Part shown: piece by piece, positions 1 to 7,348 of the stretch | Numbering within the stretch: position 1 is the first letter of the stretch | Layout: every line of letters starts with the position of its first letter | Notes under the pieces: generated by a model | Databases searched by the model: none | Seen by the model: only the letters and a program-made list of their open reading frames with translations | Told to the model about the DNA's origin: nothing | Position numbers and translations under genes: made by a program | NCBI GenBank assembly: GCA_029948255.1 | Contig: JALIZF010001251.1 | Span: 1 to 64,000 of the forward strand | Source: Telmatactis stephensoni | Taxonomy: Eukaryota > Cnidaria > Anthozoa > Actiniaria > Isophelliidae | DNA length: 64,000 bases | Direction: 5' to 3'

Positions 1-355
1 ATTCCAATGAAATGTGTCGATATTTTGACCGGCCAGCGTCACCTTTTTATAACCGATCAGGTCTTTAATGCGCTGATTCAGTGTGGTGCTTTTGTCGTGT
101 GTAAGGCTCCATTCGTGGGGCAGCCCTGTTGTTAAAGCGACATCGCGTTTCGCCAACTCTTTGGCCAGCGTCTGCGGCGTGTAATGCGAATTAGGAATGA
201 GGTGCTGTGTTTATTGACTTGTTCACAACGCCGCCAATTAAATTATACCAAGAATTGTACAAAGAGCAACTCACGAGCCGAACCTTGTGAGCTTTGATCG
301 GCGGGTTGAAATAAGTTATAAAAGGATTCTGGTCACTGTTCAAAAAGACGATCAT
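1..355 (-). pseudogene. Penton-like minor capsid protein, N-terminal part, frameshifted and cut by the window edge
   Basis: Reading leftwards from an ATG at 353-355, set directly after a TATAT tract, 54 codons are open to a TAA at 191-193. A second minus frame is open from 210 to the window edge and continues a sensible protein, so a 1-2 base shift lies between about 193 and 210. The N-terminal part has the pattern of the single-jelly-roll penton proteins of Polinton-like viruses: a short hydrophobic start, an asparagine- and proline-rich strand (NPFITYFNPP), a basic strand and SLYNSWYN. The family assignment is from remembered patterns, not a search. The gene may be dead or this may be an assembly error. 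It sits beside other structural genes, which fits a capsid role. Confidence 0.5.
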
Positions 356-408
356 ATATAATAGGCCACGGCGCCTCCGATGGCCAGGCCTGAAATGCCT
401 AGAAACAT
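352..408 (-). CDS. Possible 18-residue hydrophobic micro-ORF
   Basis: This ORF starts on the last base of the stop codon of the upstream gene (TAATG at 410-406), and its TGA overlaps the ATG of the penton-like gene (ATGA). The 18 residues are almost all hydrophobic or glycine (MFLGISGLAIGGAVAYYI), like a single membrane span. The tight stop/start overlaps on both sides could be chance. The alternative is that it was once the membrane-spanning tail of the upstream protein. No TATA tract precedes its ATG, unlike most genes here. Confidence 0.25.
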   Translation of the reverse strand: MFLGISGLAIGGAVAYYI

Positions 409-776
409 TAATTCATATTTTTTTGCCTTTTAGAAGGTGTGTAATAATCTTTAAACTGCGGTGGCTTTTTCAGAGCAAAGTGAGGATGCGTCTGTGCGTA
501 GAGCTTAAAGGCGTAATCGGTGTTTTGGAAATTCTTATCGGCCTGCATTTTATCACGGTAATTTTGGTCTAACCAGTCGCGGTAGGCTTGTCTTTTTTTG
601 TTGTAGGCGGCGAGGGCATTTTCATAGGCTTCCATGGCCAGATCGTGGCGTTTTCTTTCGGCGGCTAATTCATTTTTACTGTCGCCGTGAATCAGTTTGT
701 CTAAATAGCGGCCGCCGTAGTTGGCGCCTGTAAAGGCTAAGGCTGCGGCGATGCTTCCGGCGATGACACTAACCAT
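408..776 (-). CDS. Small virion-type protein, N-terminal hydrophobic segment plus charged helix (122 aa)
   Basis: The start is preceded by AATATA directly abutting the ATG. Residues 1-25 are hydrophobic and Gly/Ala-rich (a membrane anchor or signal-like segment). Residues 35-95 are a charged, tyrosine-rich helix (HDLAMEAYENALAAYNKK, then RDWLDQN), ending in a basic proline-containing tail. Proteins with this layout recur, as I remember it, in cnidarian Polinton-like elements next to capsid genes, with no known function. It is co-oriented with the two next small membrane-protein genes and the penton-like gene, so a structural or assembly role is inferred only from position. Confidence 0.6.
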   Translation of the reverse strand: MVSVIAGSIAAALAFTGANYGGRYLDKLIHGDSKNELAAERKRHDLAMEAYENALAAYNKKRQAYRDWLDQNYRDKMQADKNFQNTDYAFKLYAQTHPHFALKKPPQFKDYYTPSKRQKNMN

Positions 777-788
777 TATATTTAAAAA

Positions 789-1007
789 TTAGATACTATT
801 GGGTATGTATTTTTCTTTGATCAGGTAATCTCTCACAGCGATACTGCCGGCGACGGCGGCGGTCATCTTAACGTAGTTCATTATGCTGCTGCTGGGATCG
901 CCAGTGAAGGTTTCTTTAACGACCTTTTTGCCGACCCAGCCAACAGCGGCGACAATGGAGGTGAGGACGGCGGCTTCTTCAACGGTTTTCATTATTTTAT
1001 TGGACAT
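789..1007 (-). CDS. Small membrane protein (72 aa)
   Basis: Two hydrophobic stretches (about residues 10-28 and 44-58) separated by a short polar loop suggest a two-span membrane protein. The first ATG follows AATATAGC. A second ATG five codons on is preceded by AAAATA and may be the real start. It lies 12 bp upstream of the next co-oriented gene. No family is recognised. Small hydrophobic proteins in capsid-gene neighbourhoods of double-jelly-roll viruses are often virion membrane components, which is only an inference here. Confidence 0.5.
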   Translation of the reverse strand: MSNKIMKTVEEAAVLTSIVAAVGWVGKKVVKETFTGDPSSSIMNYVKMTAAVAGSIAVRDYLIKEKYIPNSI

Positions 1008-1051
1008 GCTATATTAAAAAATCGAAGATTTTTGAACTAAATCACAGATTT

Positions 1052-1378
1052 TTATTCCATCTCAGGGATCTTAGAGCGCTTTTTTTCTTTAGGCTGGTGT
1101 ATTACGGGCTCAAGATGCACGGCGGGCTTCTGTGATTTCCACTGTAGGTATAAGCTGCCCATGGCCACTAAAAGGCCAAGGCCGCCGATGACGTAGCCCG
1201 GATTGATATCCCAGCCGTCACTAGATTCCGAAGAAGGGTCTTTTTTGGCTTTATTCTTTTTATTCAGCTCGGCCAGCTTTTTCCCCGCCGCTACTCGGCC
1301 GGGTGCCTTTGGCTTGGTGATCTTTTGTTCGGCCGCGGCGGGGGTAGTAGTATCTTCTTTCTGCTCGGTGTCACTCAT
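1052..1378 (-). CDS. Basic single-span membrane protein (108 aa)
   Basis: The ATG follows AATAT directly. Residues 1-15 are acidic and Thr/Ala-rich, residues 18-48 are strongly basic (PGRVAAGKKLAELNKKNK), residues 60-80 form one hydrophobic span (GYVIGGLGLLVAMGSLYLQW), and the C-terminus is basic. The layout suggests a membrane protein with a nucleic-acid-binding or matrix-like basic domain. No homologue is recognised. It is the first of four co-oriented genes running toward the penton-like gene. Confidence 0.55.
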   Translation of the reverse strand: MSDTEQKEDTTTPAAAEQKITKPKAPGRVAAGKKLAELNKKNKAKKDPSSESSDGWDINPGYVIGGLGLLVAMGSLYLQWKSQKPAVHLEPVIHQPKEKKRSKIPEME

Positions 1379-1385
1379 ATATTAA

Positions 1386-1560
1386 GGACTTGACGACTTA
1401 TCAAGTAACTTGAAAATGACTTATAGCGACTTGTTAAGTAACTTGGAAAATGACTTGTCGGCGACTTGTCTAAGAACTTGACTCGACTTGATCAAGTTCT
1501 TGTGGCGGACTTGCGGTGACTTGCGGCTGACTTAGTCGTGACTTCTTGAAGTCGCTCCAA
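1386..1560. repeat. Dense GACTTG / CAAGTC short-motif region
   Basis: More than a dozen copies of ACTTG, mostly as GACTTG or CAAGT variants, are packed in about 175 bp at irregular spacing. Copies thin out but continue to about 2000. The spacing is not a regular tandem repeat. It could be iteron-like binding sites, or replication-slippage debris in a decayed coding region (see the fragments at 1492-1626 and 1769-2017). Confidence 0.6.
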
Positions 1561-1626
1561 GAAAGTGGTAAGTTCTTTCAAGTCAATATGTTGGGCAACG
1601 TGAAGTACAGCACTCGCCACTGCCAT
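1492..1626 (-). pseudogene. Short coding-like fragment (44 aa)
   Basis: A minus-strand frame from an ATG at 1626 to a TGA at 1492 encodes 44 residues with a helical look (HVAQHIDLKELTTFLERLQE). The frame stays open about 12 codons upstream of the ATG. The fragment lies between the repeat-rich region and the 82-codon ORF at 1769-2017, and all three may be pieces of one decayed gene. Confidence 0.3.
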
Positions 1627-1768
1627 TAACTTACCACACTTCAAAGGATAACCACCCACAAGTTATCTTAAGTTCTTGGGCAATGACATAGTCTTCTCTT
1701 ATGTCCTTCTGAAGTTGCTCTACAGTCGTCTATAGGGCAGCGCAAGTCCCAAAACCTTAGTGGCTAGC

Positions 1769-2017
1769 TTAATGGCTGAAGTCCGCTACAGGCGTCTGTA
1801 GTCTTACTTGCAAGTGCAGCCTCGTATCTTTTGTGGAACTTCTTGACTTCCGCCTCGGACACTTACTGACTTGCTCGTGGTAAGCTCTTTGCCAATCATT
1901 TCTTTGCAACTTCCCAGAGGACACTAGGACGTTGAGTTGTTCTTTGTAGTCATTTTCATCCAAGCTGTGTGGGAACTTCATCAAGGATCTGCTCAAATCT
2001 CCTATATTTAAAACCAT
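1769..2017 (-). pseudogene. 82-codon ORF, probable N-terminal piece of a decayed gene
   Basis: The ORF starts after a TTAAAAC stretch and has no TATA-ATG signal. The first 50 residues look globular (charged helix, NDYKEQLNVLV), while the tail is Ser/Arg/Gln-rich and coincides with the CAAGT-motif region, so the end may be out of frame. It begins 7 bp beyond the stop of the ATPase gene. No family is recognised. Confidence 0.35.
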
Positions 2018-2023
2018 ACGTTT

Positions 2024-2626
2024 TTAAACTATATCGACGCTATATGGATACCTCAAAGAGAAGATCATTTTGGAATGCTGATGGTCTTCAAATGGCCGCA
2101 TGTATTTATGTAGTTCTTCTTTAGTTATTTCTCCACCATAGTCTGAAAGAATGGTCTCCAAGTCGCTCTTACTAGGAGTGTAAAATACCACACGCGCACA
2201 GATGTTTTCCCTGAAAGGCTTAGAGACGCTTGTCAACTGCTGCGAGAGTAGCCAAACAGAGATGTTATCGTGTCTGCCGCTAAAGGCTATCTTAATTAAC
2301 TCCGACGTGCGTTTCTTAACGTCGTCACCACAAGCAATGTCATCAAGAATAAGTAGGGTCTGAGTGGTCGTGTGGAAATGCTTTATGCCAGAAACTTCAA
2401 GTGGTTAGCTAAGTTCATTGGGGTCTAGGATATCTACAAAGAAATCATCGTCTTTGGTTCCTATACCGCTCCAAGTTTTGTTATTTACATAAGTAGGACA
2501 AAGGAGTACAATGTAGTCAAACTTGTATCTAAACGGTCCTAAAAGTTGTTCTACGACAAACTGAGTCTTACCGCAACCTGTGGGTCCTACGATAAGAGCA
2601 TTACAAGGAATATGTTCTGCATTCAT
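2024..2626 (-). pseudogene. A32-like genome-packaging ATPase, interrupted by one in-frame stop
   Basis: One minus-strand frame of 201 codons is broken only by a TAA after codon 73 (2405-2407). Before the stop there is a Walker A motif (GPTGCGKT, residues 14-21). After it the same frame carries a Walker B-like strand (TLLILDD) and a polar stretch (WLLSQQ) typical of FtsK/HerA-type packaging ATPases of Polintons, virophages and nucleocytoviruses. The length is near the small end for the family. The start abuts TATAT and faces the gene at 2632, with only 5 bp between the two ATGs. A single nonsense change suggests recent inactivation, a sequencing error, or readthrough. Confidence 0.75.
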
Positions 2627-2631
2627 TATAT

Positions 2632-2838
2632 ATGAGTGTGGAGCAAATACAAAGGGCTGCTGAATTTATACGAGAAAAAAGAAGTCTAGAAGAGCAGGTG
2701 TTGGATCTGCAAGAAGAAGTAAAGCGGCTCAAAGAAGAGTTGGCGGCCAATAAAACGGCCGAAAGGTTCTCGGCCTTAGTGACTCTGGCTATGTGGGGTA
2801 AAGAAGCTGTCGTCGACTTTATGAGGCTTCCAATGTAG
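2632..2838 (+). CDS. Small coiled-coil protein (68 aa)
   Basis: Residues 8-45 form a clear heptad-like coiled coil rich in Glu, Lys and Leu (SLEEQVLDLQEEVKRLKEEL), followed by a short hydrophobic tail. The ATG follows TTATAT directly and diverges from the ATPase gene 5 bp away. The stop is followed after 5 bp by the next gene on the same strand. It may be an oligomerisation or scaffold protein, but no family is recognised. Confidence 0.6.
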   Translation: MSVEQIQRAAEFIREKRSLEEQVLDLQEEVKRLKEELAANKTAERFSALVTLAMWGKEAVVDFMRLPM

Positions 2839-2843
2839 TATAT

Positions 2844-3296
2844 ATGAACCCTTACGGCCCAGGAGCAGATTGTGTTTATGCGGCTTTAGATACCGAAGCA
2901 GATTATAATCTGGGGTCTTGGCAAAATGTGGCCGGATTGAGCGTGGATGTGAATTATCCCGGCCGAAAATTGATTCTTTGTAGTATTTGTATTAGTACCG
3001 AGAGCCATGTGAATGCGGGATTTCAATTTGTGGATCACGACGGGAAACCCTTTCTACCTATGCGCGCTAAGACGAATAAACGAGAGCCGGCCCATTTTTC
3101 ATTTGAACCGCCGATCAACTCTACAGAGAATTTAAGCGTCGTCACGTTTCATATGGTGGCCGAAGTGAAGAAAAAAGTCCAGCTTCAAGTGCGGGCCGAT
3201 GACTCGGGCAAACTTCGCGTCAATGGAATTGCCGACAAGAGAGATAGGCCTTATAATCACATGACCATTAGCACTCTGACGGTTCTTTCGCTATAA
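2844..3296 (+). CDS. Beta-rich protein A, possible spike or decoration protein (150 aa)
   Basis: The ATG follows TATAT. The sequence alternates short hydrophobic strands with turns and has no membrane span, resembling a jelly-roll or fibre-head domain. Shared landmarks with the next gene include a conserved LILCS strand, NxGF.LVD, TNKR.P.HFS.EP, VTFH.VA and a final HxxIS motif, so the two are tandem paralogues. A TNF/C1q-like or penton/fibre-like fold is plausible but unproven. It lies 7 bp before its paralogue and downstream of a coiled-coil gene on the same strand. Confidence 0.65.
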   Translation: MNPYGPGADCVYAALDTEADYNLGSWQNVAGLSVDVNYPGRKLILCSICISTESHVNAGFQFVDHDGKPFLPMRAKTNKREPAHFSFEPPINSTENLSVVTFHMVAEVKKKVQLQVRADDSGKLRVNGIADKRDRPYNHMTISTLTVLSL

Positions 3297-3303
3297 AAAT
3301 ATA

Positions 3304-3900
3304 ATGGAAAATCCCTATTCCACAACTCAAGAGGTGAGTTATTACTTAGCTGAAAAAGAATATTTTGAAAAAGATGAGTGGATGGATATTGATGGGTTTT
3401 TTGTAGATGTTGAAGGCTATTATATCATTCTTTGCTCGGTTAGTATTAACACCGGCAATGGCGCCAATGTGGGCTTTAGTCTTGTCGACAGTGGGAATCA
3501 GCCCATAATACCCTTCAGAACCACCACAAACAAAAGGGTGCCAGTTCATTTTTCTTATGAGCCATGTACTGTGAGCGGGGAAGATTTGACACCTGTGACT
3601 TTTCACTTAGTGGCCCATTGCAAAGGGCTGGTAAAGCTTCGCCTTATGTCAAGCGATGGCGGCACTCGACTCAATGGTGCGTTTGTTAATGGAAAACCTG
3701 CGGCGGACAAGATCTACAGCCACAAACCCATCAGCGTTATGAGCGCCATCCCACTTTGTGGAGCAATAAAACAAAAAAATAATACTATGGCGCCACAGCC
3801 CATCGGCAGGGCCGCCTTACCACGGGTCGAAGAAGAGGATAAAAAACCCGCACCCAAACACCCCGGCAAAAAGCCCCCAGGACGCACATCAATGCTTTAG
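3304..3900 (+). CDS. Beta-rich protein B, paralogue of A with basic proline-rich tail (198 aa)
   Basis: Residues 1-155 match the neighbouring 150-aa protein motif by motif (LCSVSINTGNGANVGFSLVD, TNKRVPVHFSYEP, VTFHLVA). Residues 160-198 add a Lys/Pro-rich tail (KKPAPKHPGKKPPGR) absent from protein A. The start abuts AATATA. Tandem duplication with a new tail suggests division of labour, for example one exposed and one genome- or capsid-anchored form. That is inference only. Confidence 0.65.
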   Translation: MENPYSTTQEVSYYLAEKEYFEKDEWMDIDGFFVDVEGYYIILCSVSINTGNGANVGFSLVDSGNQPIIPFRTTTNKRVPVHFSYEPCTVSGEDLTPVTFHLVAHCKGLVKLRLMSSDGGTRLNGAFVNGKPAADKIYSHKPISVMSAIPLCGAIKQKNNTMAPQPIGRAALPRVEEEDKKPAPKHPGKKPPGRTSML

Positions 3901-3904
3901 ATAT

Positions 3905-4084
3905 ATGGACTGCTTAACGTCGTCGCCGTCGAGTGATTGTGTCATTCCCGAAGAAGAGAAGAAAATGCGCTGTTTGCACTGCAATGAAATCTACAGAGAA
4001 GCAGAGTTTGTGGGCCACCGCTGTACGGCCGATCTAAAGGCCCATCGGACTAAAGACGATGGAATTTATCAAGGCGAGGGATAG
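3905..4084 (+). CDS. 59-residue single zinc-finger protein
   Basis: The ATG follows ATAT directly and lies 4 bp after the previous stop. The product has a CLHC pair followed by a GHRC pair (C-x2-C-x12-H-x-C), a compact zinc-finger-like knuckle, flanked by acidic and charged segments. At 60 codons including the stop it is easy to overlook, but the promoter-like signal, same-strand spacing and cysteine pattern support it. It may be a DNA- or protein-binding regulator. Confidence 0.55.
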   Translation: MDCLTSSPSSDCVIPEEEKKMRCLHCNEIYREAEFVGHRCTADLKAHRTKDDGIYQGEG

Positions 4085-4090
4085 ACTACG

Positions 4091-4365
4091 AAAAAAAAAC
4101 TTCTACGGCGCTTTAACAACAGTATGTATTTTTGTATACTTATTCTAAAAAAAACTTCTAGGGCGCTTTAACAACAGTATGTATTTTTGTATACTTATTC
4201 TAAAAAAAGTTCTATTTCGATTTAACAACAGTATGTATTTTTGTATACTTATTCTAAAAAAAGTTCTATTTCGATTTAACAACAGTATGTATTTTTGTAT
4301 ACTTATTCTAAAAAAAACTTCTATTTCGATTTAACAACAGTATGTATTTTTGTATACTTATTAAG
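4091..4365. repeat. Five tandem copies of a 54-55 bp repeat (array 1)
   Basis: Each unit has an A-tract, TTCTA, a variable CGATTTAACAACA core and GTATGTATTTTTGTATAC followed by TTATTCTA. The GTATG element recurs at 4122, 4177, 4231, 4285 and 4340. The last unit runs into the 3' end of the zinc-finger gene on the other strand. A related array in inverted orientation lies on the far side of that gene. Confidence 0.85.
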
Positions 4366-4388
4366 CCCGCCGTAGTATTTTTTAACAT

Positions 4389-5069
4389 TTATTGACATAC
4401 GAGGTGATCTAAGTGATATTCTAATCTCTGTTTCGAAGAAAATGATTTACCGCAGCAGTAACAACTGTTGTACCCATAATAACCCTCTTCTATAATTATA
4501 TCTTCTTTGGGCTGGCGGTCTTTAACAGGAAAGAGACAGCCCATTATATGTTCTTCAGAGTTTCTAACGGCGCCGCAGCCACCTATATGTTCAGAGGACC
4601 AGTAATTAACATTTTCCCAGGGCACTCCTTCTATCTTGTCAAAATAGGCACCCGATGTAAATCGCCGGTCAATGGATTTTTTTTCCAAGACAAGCGCGCG
4701 TATATAATCTTCCCGGCATTTGCATCTGAAGAGTAAGTCGCCGCAATTATAACAATCTATGTCATTAAGATTATATTCTTCGTTACACCTACTCTCGTGC
4801 CATTCTTTATCGCCGCAGAAGTGATTAAGACACTTTTCCATATGCTTTTCGAGCCGTTGTTTACAAGAGAATATCTTTTTACAAAAGCCGCATTGTATTA
4901 CTTTAGGTTTTAAACACACCTTTCTTTCTAAATGGTTTTGTAAACTCTGCGGCCGGCAAAAGCTCTTTTGGCAGCGGTGACATTTAATGCCACAGGAATT
5001 GGTTTTTATATGTTGTTTAAGTCTCGCGGCAGAAGTAAATGTTCTCTGACACTTTTTACACTGTTCCAT
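4389..5069 (-). CDS. Multi-finger C2H2/C2HC zinc-finger protein (226 aa)
   Basis: The start abuts TATAT. Three N-terminal fingers of the C-x2-C-x12-H-x4-5-C type (CKKC, CHRC, CGFC) are followed by a cysteine-rich middle (CYNCGDLLFRCKC) and a final C-terminal finger (CYCCGKSF...H...C). The Cys-ending fingers distinguish it from classical C2H2 proteins and match the protein at 5490-6029. Both of its sides carry the 54-55 bp repeat arrays in opposite orientations, so it may bind these repeats. DNA binding is inferred from the finger pattern. Confidence 0.75.
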   Translation of the reverse strand: MEQCKKCQRTFTSAARLKQHIKTNSCGIKCHRCQKSFCRPQSLQNHLERKVCLKPKVIQCGFCKKIFSCKQRLEKHMEKCLNHFCGDKEWHESRCNEEYNLNDIDCYNCGDLLFRCKCREDYIRALVLEKKSIDRRFTSGAYFDKIEGVPWENVNYWSSEHIGGCGAVRNSEEHIMGCLFPVKDRQPKEDIIIEEGYYGYNSCYCCGKSFSSKQRLEYHLDHLVCQ

Positions 5070-5102
5070 ATATAGATATAAATAAGTTTACAAAAAAAGA
5101 TA

Positions 5103-5400
5103 CAATTGTTAAATCCATTTTAAAGTTTTTTTTAGAATAAGTATACAAAATTACATACCGTTGTTAAAGCGGAATAGAACTTTTTTTAGAATAAGTATAC
5201 AAAATTACATACCGTTGTTAAATCCATTTTAAAGTTTTTTTTAGAATAAGTATACAAAAATACTAACCGTTGTTAAATCCATTTTAAAGTTTTTTTTAGA
5301 ATAAGTATACAAAATTACATACCGTTGTTAAATCCATTTTAAAGTTTTTTTTTAGAATAAGTATACAAAAATACTAACCGTTGTTAAATCGAAATAGAAA
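5103..5400. repeat. Five copies of a ~55 bp repeat, inverted relative to array 1 (array 2)
   Basis: Units read AGAATAAGTATACAAA, then AT-rich sequence, CCGTTGTTAAAT, and a T-tract. This is the reverse complement of the array 1 unit with a partly different core (CCATTTTAAAG instead of the CGATTT core in most copies). The first unit starts 34 bp upstream of the zinc-finger gene at 5069. Together the arrays form a large imperfect palindrome with a gene in its centre. Confidence 0.85.
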
Positions 5401-5489
5401 AAAAAAACAATTACACCTCTCTATGTGATTTTTATATGGCCTTCCCGTGTTAACGGCGTCGGGCGGATATTTTACTTTTTAAACGGATT

Positions 5490-6029
5490 TCAGCGCCCGC
5501 ATCTTTTTATTTGTTTATGAGATTCAAGCCGCCAGGCGGATGAGAAAGTATGATTACAAGACCCGCATGTTGTATTTGGCCGCTCTTTAAGACAAATTTT
5601 TGCCCTGGTATGATATTTTAGCCTTTGCAGCGTAGTAAAGGTCTTATTACAAGCGCCGCATGTCAAGTTTTCTTTAAGACATACTTTTTTTTCGATATGA
5701 TATTTAAGCCGTTGGGGCGTAGAAAACGTATGATTACAAGTGTCGCATGTGGTATTGGGCCGTTCTCTAAGACATACGTTTTTTTCTATGTGATCTTTAA
5801 GATTTTTGACCGAATAAAAGGTCCAATTACACACGCTGCATGTCTTATTTGGTTTTTCTTTGTGACATACTCTTTTTTGGAGATGATAGTTTAGACTCTC
5901 AAGGGCGGTAAAAGTCTTATTACAATCGCCGCAGGTGGGCCTATTTTTAAGGCACATCCTATTTTCGACATGGTAATAAAGACAGTCAGTATTATAGAAA
6001 GTTTTTGGGCAGTTTGGACAGCTTTGCAT
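5490..6029 (-). CDS. Six-finger C2HC zinc-finger protein (179 aa)
   Basis: The start follows ATATA directly. Six near-identical modules of about 28 residues (CPNC, CGDC, CSVC, CDTC, CGAC, CGSC) each continue as F..L..H....C, with linkers ending in KERP or KEKP. The regular spacing indicates a tandem DNA-binding array. It is related in finger type to the 226-aa protein and lies next to repeat array 2, making it a second candidate for binding these repeats. Confidence 0.8.
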   Translation of the reverse strand: MQSCPNCPKTFYNTDCLYYHVENRMCLKNRPTCGDCNKTFTALESLNYHLQKRVCHKEKPNKTCSVCNWTFYSVKNLKDHIEKNVCLRERPNTTCDTCNHTFSTPQRLKYHIEKKVCLKENLTCGACNKTFTTLQRLKYHTRAKICLKERPNTTCGSCNHTFSSAWRLESHKQIKRCGR

Positions 6030-6136
6030 TATATAATAGAAAATATTTTAACCTCAAATAACGATACGCCATAGAATAAAAAAAAGCCCCAACCGGCACT
6101 ATATAGTTTTTTTTCGTTGACTTCAGCACTGTCATT

Positions 6137-6460
6137 TTAAGAGAACATATCCTTTTTTTCTATTTTGACCGCATTAAAGCTCCAATAGCTATTATTGCCG
6201 CCCCGGCCTTTTTTAAGCCCATTGCTCCTTATATGAGTATATTCTTTACCCTCTAAAGTCTCTTTTACCCGCAGCGGCGCCCACATAGTATAAAGCTTAT
6301 TATCGCCATCCTCCAGGGTCAGCTTCATCGTCTCGGCCGCATGTAACTCATAGACATCATAGTTCACAATCTTATAAATGCGCCCGACTTCTAAATCGCG
6401 CCATTTTGTCATAGTTTCGGCTTCTTTGATGGCTTTGTTAAATTCTGAGACGCTGATCAT
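6137..6460 (-). CDS. Small beta-rich protein, OB-fold-like pattern (107 aa)
   Basis: The ATG follows ATATA. After a helical N-terminus the sequence runs W..LEVGRIYKI, then MKLTLEDGDNKLYTMWAP, alternating strands in a pattern I associate with small OB-fold-like proteins in cnidarian virus-like elements, which may bind single-stranded DNA. The C-terminus is aromatic and charged (NSYWSFNAVKIEKK). The assignment is tentative. It lies between the zinc-finger gene and the VRR-NUC nuclease gene, all on the same strand. Confidence 0.5.
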   Translation of the reverse strand: MISVSEFNKAIKEAETMTKWRDLEVGRIYKIVNYDVYELHAAETMKLTLEDGDNKLYTMWAPLRVKETLEGKEYTHIRSNGLKKGRGGNNSYWSFNAVKIEKKDMFS

Positions 6461-6478
6461 TATATCATAGAAATATTT

Positions 6479-6907
6479 TTAACTTTGAACCCGATGTATA
6501 ACTCTCATATGCACCGCCAATGTTTCTTCACTTTTAAAACGCCGTGAACATCGCGGGCAAGAAATCCTAAGGCCGCTGCAGTATTCTTTGAGGGCATCAA
6601 CAATTTCATCATAGTCGTGGCTGACCAAAGTAAGATAACCTTGCTGTTCATATCTTTGTAATGATTCTTTTTGGGCTTCAGAGACCTCACCAGTGCCCTT
6701 AGGCGTCTTTAATTCTATACAAAAGCCGTTATAATTTTTATGAGCATTTTGCACTATAAGATCCGGCTGCCCCTTCTGATAGCCCTTTTGCCAACTTTGT
6801 ATTCGCTTTTGCTGGGTATCTTGGTTTTCTCCGAGCCCGGCGACGATGAGAAGATTATGAAAGCGGCGGATGTAATCTATTACTTTTTTATGTAAGGTCA
6901 AACTCAT
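6479..6907 (-). CDS. VRR-NUC-type nuclease with C-terminal zinc finger (142 aa)
   Basis: Residues 35-110 show the VRR-NUC signature of PD-(D/E)xK nucleases: KGQPDLIVQNA, then FCIELKTPKGTGEVSEAQ, then a helix and GYLTLVSHDYDEIVDAL. Residues 118-139 are a C2H2 finger (CPRC...H....H). VRR-NUC proteins act on branched or structured DNA in repair and in phage and virus replication. The zinc-finger fusion could target it. Its ATG is preceded by GAAA rather than TATA, so it may use a different, possibly early, promoter class. Confidence 0.8.
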   Translation of the reverse strand: MSLTLHKKVIDYIRRFHNLLIVAGLGENQDTQQKRIQSWQKGYQKGQPDLIVQNAHKNYNGFCIELKTPKGTGEVSEAQKESLQRYEQQGYLTLVSHDYDEIVDALKEYCSGLRISCPRCSRRFKSEETLAVHMRVIHRVQS

Positions 6908-6950
6908 TTTCGATCTTAAAACACGTGATGGCCCTTATATCTTTTTCAGC

Positions 6951-7292
6951 TCATAACTGGCCCGTTTTACGAATCTGCGGTAATACTTCTTTAAACACCC
7001 AATCTTGAAACTCTTGAGCTATCGGCAGCTGACTACTAAAGATGAGCTGATAAAGCCCCGGCTCTGTGATATAAACGGTCTGCGGGTGGTCAGAGTAAGG
7101 GTCACGATTCGTTACCCTTAGTTCAGACAGTGATATTTTGTATTCATCTCTCACGTGATCTATTATGGCCTTTTTTGTATTAGCATATCCAAGAGCCTTG
7201 GCAACATCTTTAGCTTTAAAATACAATTCATCTCCCTTTTTGAGGGTATTGAGTTTTAGATTTAGTTTTGGGTTTTCAAAGACGCGTAACAT
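6951..7292 (-). CDS. BRO-N domain protein (113 aa)
   Basis: The whole protein is one BRO N-terminal domain: LYFKAKDVAKALGYAN near residues 25-40, a central segment, then YITEPGLYQLIFSSQLP and FQDWVFKEVLPQIRKTG at the end. BRO-N/KilA-N proteins are DNA-binding regulators common in large DNA viruses and phages. The start is preceded by TATAAAAA rather than a TATA abutting the ATG. It is neighboured by the nuclease gene on the same strand and the capsid gene beyond. Confidence 0.85.
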   Translation of the reverse strand: MLRVFENPKLNLKLNTLKKGDELYFKAKDVAKALGYANTKKAIIDHVRDEYKISLSELRVTNRDPYSDHPQTVYITEPGLYQLIFSSQLPIAQEFQDWVFKEVLPQIRKTGQL

Positions 7293-7348
7293 TTTTTATA
7301 CCTAACGGATATTTTAATCTTAAAATCGGGTCTTATATTTTTTTAATC

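Noticed and set aside
4091..5400. Possible CRISPR array
   Set aside because: The repeats are tandem units of 54-55 bp without unique spacers, in two inverted arrays, in a eukaryotic or viral context.
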